NCBI RefSeq assembly: GCF_900128505.1
Contig: NZ_LT669941.1
Span: forward strand, 3,704,728-3,768,727
From: Parabacteroides timonensis
GTDB lineage: Bacteria; Bacteroidota; Bacteroidia; Bacteroidales; Tannerellaceae
Direction: 5' to 3'
DNA: 64,000 bases
In this document: in pieces, positions 33,347 to 41,861 of the stretch
Position numbering within the stretch: the first letter of the stretch is position 1
How the letters are laid out: the number at the start of each line of letters is the position of its first letter
Made by a program: the position numbers and the translations under genes
The notes under the pieces: generated by a model
The model's input: only the letters and a program-made list of their open reading frames with translations
Database searches by the model: none
Told to the model about the DNA's origin: nothing

Positions 33347-34477
33347 TTATTTTAATTTTTTGATAAAAGCTCTTCTTGTCTTATGGTGTTCACGTTTGAA
33401 ATAATCCCATTGAGCCTGTACGGCATTGTTGCTTGCCAACTCCGGGTTACTTTCGGCATATTCGACTCCCAGATTGATATATACGGGAATAAGATCGTTG
33501 AATAGCAACGCATTTACCCCCTTATTCTGATATTCCGGCAGTACGCCTGTCAGATACAGGTCGATCACTTTCGGTTTTGTTTTCAATGCTTTCAGCAGAT
33601 GTATCCATCCGAAAGGAAACAAATGTCCTTTTGCCTTCTGCATAGCATGCGAGAGACTGGGCAGTGAAATTCCGAAGCCTACTACCGTATCGTCTTCTTC
33701 CCGGATAATAAGAGTCACCAGATCCAGGCGGATCATCGGGATATATTGTTTCACATAATAATCGATCTGCTTCTGTGTCAGCGGAGCAAAACCGTACAAT
33801 GGAGCGTAAGCAGCATTCAAAGTTTCGAATATCTTCTGTGCATACGGCCATATCTCCTTTGTGTTTTTGAACTTCATGGTTTTCAAGCCGTATTTCTTTT
33901 TCACGATCTCTCCGATACGTTGATGTTTTTCGGGAATACCTTCCGGTATATATATCTTAAACTCGTGCCAGTCCTGATCTTTCTCATATCCGATACGTTC
34001 CATATGTTTCGGGTAATAAGGATAATTGTAGATCGCCGCCATCGTCCCGAGTTGGTCGAATCCTTCGATCAGCATCCCTTCATGATCCATATCGGTAAAT
34101 CCCATCGGTCCGTGTATCTCCTTCATCCCTTGTTCTTTCGCCCATTTTTCAACGGCACTGAACAGGGCATCGACTACCTCGGCATCATCGATGAAATCAA
34201 GGAAACCGAAGCGGGCACGTTCCTGGTTCCACACTTCGTTACTGCGACGATTGATCATTCCGGCAATACGGCCGACAATCTTATCATCCTCATAGGCAAG
34301 AAAATAGATGGCATCGCAAACTTCGAATGCCGGATTCTTTTTCTTATCCAGTGTAACCATCTCCTCTTCGATCAATCCCGGTATATGATAGGGGTTACCT
34401 TTGTATAAATCAATATTGAACTTAACGAATTTCTTCAGTTCCTTTTTGCTGGTAACTTCTTTAATTACTACGCTCAT
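33347..34477 (-). CDS. GNAT-fold acetyltransferase-like protein
   Basis: 376 residues with a GNAT-type core in the C-terminal half (VVGFGISLPSL, LTGVLPEYQNKGVNALL) after an N-terminal part with IVGRIAGMIN. Larger than typical GNATs; this two-lobed form is common in Bacteroidota and its substrate is unknown. First gene of the operon with parE, coaD and ctpA. Confidence 0.7.
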   Translation of the reverse strand: MSVVIKEVTSKKELKKFVKFNIDLYKGNPYHIPGLIEEEMVTLDKKKNPAFEVCDAIYFLAYEDDKIVGRIAGMINRRSNEVWNQERARFGFLDFIDDAEVVDALFSAVEKWAKEQGMKEIHGPMGFTDMDHEGMLIEGFDQLGTMAAIYNYPYYPKHMERIGYEKDQDWHEFKIYIPEGIPEKHQRIGEIVKKKYGLKTMKFKNTKEIWPYAQKIFETLNAAYAPLYGFAPLTQKQIDYYVKQYIPMIRLDLVTLIIREEDDTVVGFGISLPSLSHAMQKAKGHLFPFGWIHLLKALKTKPKVIDLYLTGVLPEYQNKGVNALLFNDLIPVYINLGVEYAESNPELASNNAVQAQWDYFKREHHKTRRAFIKKLK

Positions 34478-34498
34478 TGGTTCATTTAATTAGAACGG

Positions 34499-34506
34499 CA
34501 AATTTA
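34499..34506 (-). promoter_or_regulatory. -7 box of the GNAT-parE-coaD-ctpA operon
   Basis: TAAATTTG on the minus strand, 22 bp upstream of the start at 34477. Spacings of 9, 9 and 24 bp tie the four genes together. Confidence 0.6.
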
Positions 34507-34691
34507 CATAATTAATTCGTTAGATCGACCGTTTACAGTTAAGATTAGGACTTTTAACACCTACGTTTTTCGTTTTTGACATCTTCGAAAACAGAACGGC
34601 TCCTGTACTAAAGTTGTTTTATTACGGCAATTTAATCCGTTTTCTACCAATATTAATGGGCTTTGATCATTCAGGAATTCATAAAATACGT

Positions 34692-34699
34692 TATATTTG
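34692..34699 (+). promoter_or_regulatory. -7 box of the SMP-30-like gene
   Basis: TATATTTG on the plus strand, 36 bp upstream of the start at 34735. Confidence 0.65.
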
Positions 34700-34734
34700 C
34701 ATTCAATAACAGGCAGTGAAATAGATTATTTACC

Positions 34735-35679
34735 ATGAAAAACTTAATAGGATTACTTATGTTGACAATACCTTTTATTACAGGCGGATGTTCATCCGAA
34801 CCGAAAACTATCGAAGCAAACCTGGCATTTAAAGCCGAAGCAACGACCGGCGAAGGCTCTATCTGGCACCCGGATAGAAATACATTGTTTTGGGTGGACA
34901 TCGAAGGAAAAACATTATATGAGTATTATCCTGATAAGCAAGACTGTAAAACATGGGAGTTCGACCGTATGGTGTCTACGGTTGTACCTGAAACAGATAG
35001 TACAGTGATCGTATCCCTCCAGGACGAGATCGTAAGAGTGAACCTGAATGACAGCAGCCTGACGTCGGTCGCTCCGATACCGGATTATGAAGGAAAGGTT
35101 CGTTGCAACGATGGGAAATGCGATCCGGCCGGACGCCTGTGGATAGGAACGATGGGATTCGGTGCACCCGAAGGTGCCGGAACACTGTACACCGTTGTTC
35201 CCGATGGAACTGTAACGACCAAATTGAACAAGGTAACGATCTCGAACGGTATCGTGTGGTCTGCCAACAAAAAGTATATGTATTACAACGATACGACAAC
35301 TGGGAGGATAGCCCGTTACCGGTACGACGAAAAGACCGCCGACATCCTCTTCGACGGAGTTGCCGTTATCATGCGGCCGGGCACAGGTTCTCCCGATGGC
35401 ATGACGATCGATAGCAACGATAATCTTTGGGTTGCCCAATGGGGCGGTTACGGTGTCTATTGTTACAATCCCTATACGGGAGAACTGCTGGCAAAAGTAG
35501 AGGTGCCGGCTCCTAATGTCGCCTCCTGTGCATTCGGCGGCAAAGATATGAATACACTCTACATTACAACGGCACGCGCCGGACTTTCGGACAAACAACT
35601 GGAAGAATACCCCCTTAGCGGTAGTCTTTTTGTTTGTAATCCGGGGGCAAATGGTCCGGAGCCATACCGGTTCAAATAA
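34735..35679 (+). CDS. SMP-30/gluconolactonase-family lipoprotein
   Basis: 314 residues. N-terminal lipobox at ITGGC (C19). GEGSIWHPDRNTLFWVDIEG matches the first blade of the SMP-30/gluconolactonase/LRE propeller, including the metal-binding glutamate, and GSPDGMTIDSNDNLWVAQWGG a later one. Relatives hydrolyse sugar lactones with a divalent metal. Exported here, so a periplasmic or surface lactonase is possible. Confidence 0.85.
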   Translation: MKNLIGLLMLTIPFITGGCSSEPKTIEANLAFKAEATTGEGSIWHPDRNTLFWVDIEGKTLYEYYPDKQDCKTWEFDRMVSTVVPETDSTVIVSLQDEIVRVNLNDSSLTSVAPIPDYEGKVRCNDGKCDPAGRLWIGTMGFGAPEGAGTLYTVVPDGTVTTKLNKVTISNGIVWSANKKYMYYNDTTTGRIARYRYDEKTADILFDGVAVIMRPGTGSPDGMTIDSNDNLWVAQWGGYGVYCYNPYTGELLAKVEVPAPNVASCAFGGKDMNTLYITTARAGLSDKQLEEYPLSGSLFVCNPGANGPEPYRFK

Positions 35680-35787
35680 TAACAGAACAGACAATATAAT
35701 TTAGCCTGTTTGTAAACAGTATCTCGATTATAATTGTTTATTTTGTAGGGAGATGTTATATCTCTTATTTAATCACGAAAGAAATAT

Positions 35788-37968
35788 ATGACGAAAAACA
35801 AATCCGGGAAAAAGGACAACAAAGAAAACAAACCGAGAAAGAACAAGGCTAAGCGCATGAAGAAAGAAGCCATGCTGCATTCTGTCATGTCTGTTTTCCA
35901 GTCCTCTCCCAAGGAACCATTTAATTATAAACAGATAAGCAAGCTGATCGGTGTGGAAAGCCAGGTCCAGAAGCTCCAGGTGGTGGACCTTCTGTATGAT
36001 CTTTCAGCCGAGAACTTTATTACAGAAATAGACCGTGGCCGTTATCGGTATAACGATCTGGGAACAACGGCCATCGGCACATTCGGACGCCGGAGTAACG
36101 GAAAAAATTCGTTTATTCCGGAAGATGGCGGAGCACCTGTTTTTGTGGCCGAGCGAAACTCGGGACATGCCATGGACGGCGACAAGGTGAAGGTACAGCT
36201 ATTTGCTAAACGTAAAGGGGCTGAACCGGAAGCCGAAGTTATCGAGGTGCTGGAAAGCCAGAAAAAGACATTTGTCGGCAAGTTGCAGGTGACGAAAGGC
36301 TTTGCCTTCCTGATCACCGAGAATAAGACTTTGGCCAACGATATATTCATTCCGAAAGAGAAACTGAAAGGTGGAAAGAACGGCGACAAAGCGATTGTAC
36401 GTATCGTGGAATGGCCGGAAGATGCCAAGAACCCGCTCGGAGAAGTAGTCGATATATTAGGCGTAGCCGGTCAGAACACAGCAGAGATGCATGCGATCCT
36501 GGCCGAGTTTGGTCTGCCGTATGTATATCCCGAAAATGTAGAAAAAGCAGCCAATAAGATACCGGATACTATCCCGGAAGAAGAGATTGCCAAACGCGAG
36601 GACTTCCGCGATGTCCTGACTTTCACCATCGACCCGAAAGATGCTAAAGACTTCGACGATGCTCTTTCTATTCGCAGGCTGGATAATGAAAATTGGGAAG
36701 TAGGCGTACATATCGCCGACGTAACCCATTATGTAAAACCGGAAAGCCTGATCGACCGCGAAGCAGAAAGTCGTGCGACATCTGTCTATCTGGTAGACCG
36801 TACGATCCCGATGCTACCGGAACGACTGTGTAACCAAATTTGCTCATTACGACCGGACGAAGAAAAGTTAAGCTTCTCCGCTATCTTCGAACTGGATGAA
36901 GATGCCAACGTGAAAAAGTCGCGTATCGGGCGTACAGTGATCAAGAGTAACCGCCGCTTTACCTACGAAGATGCACAGCAGGTGATCGAAACAGGTGAAG
37001 GCGACTATAAAGACGAGATCCTGAAACTGGATGCGCTGGCTAAAAAGCTGCGTGAGAAACGTTTCAAGAACGGAGCCGTCAACTTCGACCGCTTTGAAGT
37101 AAGATTTGAGATAGACGAGACAGGAAAGCCGATCAGCACCTATATCAAGGAGTCGAAAGATGCCAATAAACTGATCGAAGAGTTCATGTTGCTGGCAAAC
37201 CGCACTGTTGCAGAATTCGTAGGTAAAGTGCCAAAAGGGAAAACAAAAAAGACGTTCGTTTATCGTATCCACGACCTGCCGGACCCGGACAAGCTGGAGA
37301 ACTTTGCCGCCTTTATCCGCCGCTTCGGCTATAAAATGAAAACGGAAGGTAGCAGCAAACTGGATATTTCCCGCAACCTGAACCGTTTGCTCGACGAAGT
37401 GCACGATAAACCGGAAGAAAACCTGATCGAGACACTGGCTATCCGCTCGATGCAAAAAGCCCGTTATACGACAGAGAATATCGGTCATTACGGTCTGGCT
37501 TTTGAATATTATACACACTTCACCTCGCCTATCCGCCGTTATCCGGATATGATGGTACACCGTCTGCTGGAACGTTATCTGGCAGGAGGACGCAGTGTGG
37601 TGAAAGACAAATATGAAGAGAAATGCGATCATTGTTCTACGATGGAACAGGTGGCAGCAAATGCCGAACGTGCCTCTATCAAATACAAGCAGGTCGAATT
37701 TATGCAGGATAAGTTGGGTATGGTATTCGACGGTGTGATCTCCGGCGTAACCGAATGGGGATTATATGTCGAACTGAACGAGAATAAGTGCGAAGGCCTT
37801 GTTCCCATCCGTGACCTCGGTGATGATTTCTACGACATGGATGAAGAAACATACAGCCTGATCGGCCGTCGCAAGAAACGTCGTTTCCGCCTGGGCGACC
37901 CGGTGACAGTGAAGATCGCAAATGCAAATCTGGAACGTAAGCAGTTGGACTTTATGTTGATGGAGTAA
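35788..37968 (+). CDS. rnr: Ribonuclease R
   Basis: 726 residues: basic N-terminal tail, winged-helix and cold-shock domains, an RNB exonuclease core with DPKDAKDFDDALS (metal-binding aspartates), and a C-terminal S1 domain (FDGVISGVTEWGLYVEL). It degrades structured RNA 3' to 5'. Confidence 0.95.
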   Translation: MTKNKSGKKDNKENKPRKNKAKRMKKEAMLHSVMSVFQSSPKEPFNYKQISKLIGVESQVQKLQVVDLLYDLSAENFITEIDRGRYRYNDLGTTAIGTFGRRSNGKNSFIPEDGGAPVFVAERNSGHAMDGDKVKVQLFAKRKGAEPEAEVIEVLESQKKTFVGKLQVTKGFAFLITENKTLANDIFIPKEKLKGGKNGDKAIVRIVEWPEDAKNPLGEVVDILGVAGQNTAEMHAILAEFGLPYVYPENVEKAANKIPDTIPEEEIAKREDFRDVLTFTIDPKDAKDFDDALSIRRLDNENWEVGVHIADVTHYVKPESLIDREAESRATSVYLVDRTIPMLPERLCNQICSLRPDEEKLSFSAIFELDEDANVKKSRIGRTVIKSNRRFTYEDAQQVIETGEGDYKDEILKLDALAKKLREKRFKNGAVNFDRFEVRFEIDETGKPISTYIKESKDANKLIEEFMLLANRTVAEFVGKVPKGKTKKTFVYRIHDLPDPDKLENFAAFIRRFGYKMKTEGSSKLDISRNLNRLLDEVHDKPEENLIETLAIRSMQKARYTTENIGHYGLAFEYYTHFTSPIRRYPDMMVHRLLERYLAGGRSVVKDKYEEKCDHCSTMEQVAANAERASIKYKQVEFMQDKLGMVFDGVISGVTEWGLYVELNENKCEGLVPIRDLGDDFYDMDEETYSLIGRRKKRRFRLGDPVTVKIANANLERKQLDFMLME

Positions 37969-38006
37969 GGTTCTGAAATAATAAATCAGGTATATATGAA
38001 AATATT

Positions 38007-38097
38007 CTAAGAGCCTGTTTAAATTTAATGATTTGAAATAAAGAGAGTATTCCCTATTTCATTGAAAGTGATATTAGAAATTTAAACAGGCTCTTAG
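38007..38097. mobile_element. 91-bp MITE-like element with 20-bp perfect inverted ends
   Basis: CTAAGAGCCTGTTTAAATTT (38007-38026) is a perfect inverted match of 38078-38097. The centre carries no gene. It follows rnr by 38 bp and could also fold as a long hairpin in the mRNA. A related end lies at 38365-38384 next to a transposase remnant. Confidence 0.7.
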
Positions 38098-38283
38098 TCC
38101 TTATATATAATAGGTATAAAACTAACGTTATATTTTTCGCAATATGTTATAATCAAATGACAATGTGTATTGGATATCAAGTGATATCTGATTGTCAACA
38201 AATTGTCAACAGGAAAATTTGGACTGTTATGGAATAATCTAATATTTTTGTATAAAATTACTATTATAAATATTGAGTTATGA

Positions 38284-38384
38284 AACCATTATAGAAGACT
38301 TTTCCAAAACTATGAATTGACCTTTGATTTGGCAGAAGCAATAGCCATTAGGAAACTTTAGAATGGAACTTAAACAGACTCTTA
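38284..38384 (+). pseudogene. Transposase C-terminal remnant with right IS end
   Basis: A 25-codon frame ends NYELTFDLAEAIAIRKL at the TAG at 38359-38361, a C-terminus seen in insertion-sequence transposases. It is followed at 38365-38384 by GGAACTTAAACAGACTCTTA, a degenerate copy of the 20-bp ends at 38007-38097. No start and no upstream domain remain. The IS family cannot be fixed from so little. The rest of 38098-38418 shows no gene. Confidence 0.55.
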
Positions 38385-38418
38385 TATTTAATAATATTAA
38401 TCATTAATACTCTGAATT

Positions 38419-38889
38419 ATGAAAACTAAAAAATTGAGAACTTTATTTTTGTGTTTAACTTGCTGTTTATTAGGAGTAATAACAAAGGCTCAATCCGTAT
38501 CTTCTGAAGAAACAATAGAGACAAAAAGCTCGATACCGGGGTCTGGATATGATTGTTTGGGGGTTTGGAGAATGATATCACCTTCCCCACATGAGGTTAT
38601 AAATGGAGTGTTTAAGTGTAGGATAGACCTTCCTCCTGAATCAAAAGGAACCCCTCAATATTCTTATCTTTATGGACCATCAATTGTTTATCGTAATTTT
38701 AGTTCAAATTATATTGATTTACATTTAGATATAAATGAACTAATTCCAGAATCTAAAGTTACAGGCGGTTTGGTCACTTATGAGTTGGTAGTTCCAAAAT
38801 GGGGTGATATTTGGGGAAGACCCGCGAGCTCTGGTAGCGGAATAATCTGTCATTACCATATAGAGGTTCGCCTGAATGGTTTGTACTGA
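38419..38889 (+). CDS. Secreted protein of unknown function
   Basis: 156 residues with a signal peptide (FLCLTCCLLGVITKAQS). The mature part is about 130 residues of beta-rich sequence with paired aromatic residues (YLYGPSIVYRNFSSNY) and one cysteine in SGIICHYHIEV. I do not recognise a family. It ends two bases before the MG2/plug gene starts, so the two are probably co-expressed. Confidence 0.6.
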   Translation: MKTKKLRTLFLCLTCCLLGVITKAQSVSSEETIETKSSIPGSGYDCLGVWRMISPSPHEVINGVFKCRIDLPPESKGTPQYSYLYGPSIVYRNFSSNYIDLHLDINELIPESKVTGGLVTYELVVPKWGDIWGRPASSGSGIICHYHIEVRLNGLY

Positions 38890-38891
38890 AT

Positions 38892-41114
38892 ATGAGGCTA
38901 CTAATTTATACCATGCTGTTATTATCTTTGTATCATTTAAATGCACAAATGATCGAACTCCCGGCAGAACGCATTTACCTATCGCTTGACCGTTCGTTTT
39001 ACAATATAGGTGATACAATGTCTGTTTCTGTCCAATTATTTGGTACAAGTAAAAAACAGCAGGCATTAAGTGAATATATATATGTAGAATTATTTAATAA
39101 TCACGATTCAGTACTGCTGAGAAAGAAAGTAAGATGTATGCCGGGAGCGGCAGTCTCGTTTCAGATCCAGCTAGATCATTTTTGGTTGGAACCAGTCTTT
39201 TATCTGAGAGCCTATACTCGTTTAATACAGAATTTTAGGCCGGAAACTTATCCGGTTGTAGAAATTCCGATAAAACACCCGCAGTTTGCTGCTTCAGAGC
39301 AACTGCCGGGAGTCAGATGTTCCTTTTTCCCTGAAGGGGGACAATGGGTGAATGGAGAAGTTCAGAATATGACGATTTATCTCACTGACGATCATGGTAG
39401 TCCATTGACTGCTTCTTTTTGTATACTGAATCATACAGATACAGTTATTAATGGAGTTTCCTTTTCCTCCGGATTGCAGACCATTTGTCTGCATCCTAAA
39501 GAAGAGGATGTGTTGAATCTGTCCGTATATAGTCAGGGTAAGCACTTCCTATTCCCTTTGCCGGCTCGGGCAGAAGAGGGACATACACTACAGGCGGTAA
39601 TAAATCGAAATAAGATTTATTATAAAGTACTTTCCGGAAAAGAAAAGATCAGAAAGGAACGTCTTTTTGTTTATAATGCCGGGATGGGACTGGAAGAGAT
39701 TAGCATAAATGAAAAACGATGTACCGGACTAATATCTGTGGCTGAAGAGGAAGACGGATTGTTTGTTCTTGTCCTGACAAATCAAAAAGGTGATATAATC
39801 TCACAAACAACTCTTTGGAAAAAGGAAATGCAACCTGTGCTTTCTCTGGAGAAGAAAGAATATACCTCTAATGAGCCACTTTGCTTGCAGACAGACCTGC
39901 AAGATAATATTCATATATATTGCCGTATTGTAAAAAGAAATCAACTGGCTTCTTCGGCTATCACACAGTCAGAGTTGGGAAGCGAGCTTACCTCTCCCAT
40001 TCCTTTTCCACCTTCCTATTTGACGACTTCTTCCAAAGAGACATTTAAAGAAGTCGAGGCCTGGATGCGAACCGCTCGTTTGGCCCGTTTTCATTTGGCG
40101 GATGTGATTCGGGAAGATTTCAGATATAAATACCAGCCAGAAAACATCCAGTTGTTTACCGGCAAAGTAACATACGAAAATGGTAAGCCTTTGAAAGGAG
40201 GAACGATTGTTGCTTATAATACGAAAACCGGCAAGGTGAATGAAGGAATGATTTCGGAGCAAGGGTATTATACAATTCCTATCTCTGATTTTTCAGACGA
40301 CAGTCACTTCTTTTTGCAGGCGCATCCGCCAAAAGGTAATGCAGACTTTTATAAGTATATACCGGATGATGATGTATTTCCCTTGATCAGTAATCCTTAT
40401 CGTCAGCATCGGAAATATGCAGAAACGACTATCGATTATCAGGATAGTACCAGTTTCTTTTATCAGGTAGACGAGACAGGAAATCGGGATTATATCATGC
40501 CCGAAATCACTGTAAAAGCCCGTAGTAAGCAAGAAAAGCATATTTCGACGGAAAAGTTCTATAAAATGAATCATATAGATGAAGAGACTATTGATGAACG
40601 AAACTATTCCCGACTCGAAGATTTAATAGAGGATATGCCAGGAATCAATATTGTCTATTCTTCGGATAATGGCAGTGGACAAAGATCTGTACCGATATTA
40701 AAGAGTTTAAGAGGAGTATCGACAACTCATAGCGGAGAAACACAAGGTATTCCGATTTTAGTAAACGGAATGAGAATGGAATTGCAGGAAGTTATCGATA
40801 TGTTCTCTCCTCAGCAAATCAAGTCGGTAGAGTTTCTCAAGCCCTGGCAGACTAATGCGGTGACATTCGGTGCTATTGATGGAGCTTTATACATTACAAC
40901 CAGAGGGGTGAAAAAAGAAAATGTAGTTAGTAAAGGATTCTTTTATTATCCAATGGGGCTAACGATAGGTGAAGAGTATTCAAGAAGTCAAATTCATGCT
41001 CCTTCATATCCGGGTAAATACGAATTGTTGGTTGATGTAATCACAAAAGAAAATGCAATCTATTCCTATCGGCTACCGTTTACAGTGAAGAGGCAGATCA
41101 TAAAAGGCAACTGA
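38892..41114 (+). CDS. Exported MG2-type protein with TonB-plug-like domain
   Basis: 740 residues with a signal peptide (LLIYTMLLLSLYHLNAQ). The N-terminal part (ERIYLSLDRSFYNIGDTMSVSVQL) is an MG2-type beta-sandwich, as in the 861-residue protein at 14937-17522. The C-terminal part has MPEITVKARSK, then PGINIVYSSDNGSG and SVEFLKPWQTNAVTFGAIDGALYITT, which matches a TonB-dependent plug domain without a barrel. Role unknown. The terminator stem at 41103-41143 overlaps its stop codon. Confidence 0.75.
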   Translation: MRLLIYTMLLLSLYHLNAQMIELPAERIYLSLDRSFYNIGDTMSVSVQLFGTSKKQQALSEYIYVELFNNHDSVLLRKKVRCMPGAAVSFQIQLDHFWLEPVFYLRAYTRLIQNFRPETYPVVEIPIKHPQFAASEQLPGVRCSFFPEGGQWVNGEVQNMTIYLTDDHGSPLTASFCILNHTDTVINGVSFSSGLQTICLHPKEEDVLNLSVYSQGKHFLFPLPARAEEGHTLQAVINRNKIYYKVLSGKEKIRKERLFVYNAGMGLEEISINEKRCTGLISVAEEEDGLFVLVLTNQKGDIISQTTLWKKEMQPVLSLEKKEYTSNEPLCLQTDLQDNIHIYCRIVKRNQLASSAITQSELGSELTSPIPFPPSYLTTSSKETFKEVEAWMRTARLARFHLADVIREDFRYKYQPENIQLFTGKVTYENGKPLKGGTIVAYNTKTGKVNEGMISEQGYYTIPISDFSDDSHFFLQAHPPKGNADFYKYIPDDDVFPLISNPYRQHRKYAETTIDYQDSTSFFYQVDETGNRDYIMPEITVKARSKQEKHISTEKFYKMNHIDEETIDERNYSRLEDLIEDMPGINIVYSSDNGSGQRSVPILKSLRGVSTTHSGETQGIPILVNGMRMELQEVIDMFSPQQIKSVEFLKPWQTNAVTFGAIDGALYITTRGVKKENVVSKGFFYYPMGLTIGEEYSRSQIHAPSYPGKYELLVDVITKENAIYSYRLPFTVKRQIIKGN

Positions 41115-41143
41115 TCCAACGCGGAATAGTTGCCTTTCTTTTA
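41103..41143 (+). terminator. Terminator of the MG2/plug gene
   Basis: AAAGGCAACT (41103-41112) pairs perfectly with AGTTGCCTTT (41128-41137), followed by CTTTT. The stem overlaps the stop codon. Confidence 0.8.
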
Positions 41144-41353
41144 CCAATAGATCAATCCCAGTACCCCGCACCCGATCAGTGCCAACCCCAGCAAAGCATA
41201 AAAGATGCGTGCACCTTTTCTTCCGAATTTGTTTACAAAAGTAGCAGCTCCACTGGTTTCGAAATACCAGTCGAAATTGAAGATGGCGGCAATCAGAGAA
41301 AAGGCTCCAAGAGCAATGAAAATAGCCAATAGGAAGTAATCGGTCGGTTCCAT
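41141..41353 (-). CDS. Imm17-like small membrane protein
   Basis: 70 residues with two membrane segments (LLAIFIALGAFSLIAAIF and IFYALLGLALIGCGVLGLIYW) and the central NFDWYFETSGA..FGRKGARIFY motif typical of the immunity-17 family. Imm17 proteins were named from polymorphic-toxin loci, yet no toxin is adjacent. It ends six bases after tsaE and is probably co-transcribed with it. Confidence 0.6.
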   Translation of the reverse strand: MEPTDYFLLAIFIALGAFSLIAAIFNFDWYFETSGAATFVNKFGRKGARIFYALLGLALIGCGVLGLIYW

Positions 41354-41359
41354 CTCTAT

Positions 41360-41779
41360 TTACTTTATTTCTACGGTTCGCGATCCGTCCGGATTTTCAC
41401 TGATCGTTACATTCACCACATCGCCGGGAAGTAAATCTTCGATCTTTTCCGGCCATTCGATAAAGCAAAGAGCCCCGCTGTAGAAATAATCTTCTGTACC
41501 TATGTCTTCAGCTTCGCTCAGTTTGTTGATACGATAGAAATCGAAATGATAAATCAGTTCACCAGTCGTGTCGCTACGGTATTCGTTGATAATAGCGAAT
41601 GTCGGGCTATTAATAACGTCTTCCACACCTAATTCTTCGCAAATCGCTTTGATAAAAGTCGTTTTTCCTGCTCCCATACTGCCATAAAAAGCAAAAACGG
41701 TACGGTCGTCCATTCCGGCAATGAACTCTTTGGCTGCCTGGCAAATGGTATCTAAATTCTCAATCTTGATAATACTCAT
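41360..41779 (-). CDS. tsaE: tRNA t6A-synthesis ATPase TsaE
   Basis: 139 residues with the Walker A loop GSMGAGKTT (about 30-38) and the SPTFAIINEY region. It is the ATPase of the threonylcarbamoyl-adenosine complex, acting on tRNAs that read ANN codons. Near porX on the same strand. Confidence 0.95.
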   Translation of the reverse strand: MSIIKIENLDTICQAAKEFIAGMDDRTVFAFYGSMGAGKTTFIKAICEELGVEDVINSPTFAIINEYRSDTTGELIYHFDFYRINKLSEAEDIGTEDYFYSGALCFIEWPEKIEDLLPGDVVNVTISENPDGSRTVEIK

Positions 41780-41833
41780 GATGTCTGTTGATTATTGATC
41801 ATTTGTAATCTGCCTGCAAAGATAAATCAAATT

Positions 41834-41861
41834 GTCAACTGTCAACTGTCAACTGTCAACT
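41834..41861. repeat. Heptamer tandem repeat GTCAACT x4
   Basis: GTCAACT repeats four times head to tail (41834, 41841, 41848, 41855). The last copy overlaps the porX stop codon (TAG at 41860-41862), and tsaE starts 55 bp away. Confidence 0.9.

Noticed and set aside
41141..41353. Polymorphic-toxin locus implied by the Imm17-like gene
   Set aside because: No toxin, Rhs or T6SS gene is near. The gene is probably a house-keeping neighbour of tsaE with a family name from elsewhere.
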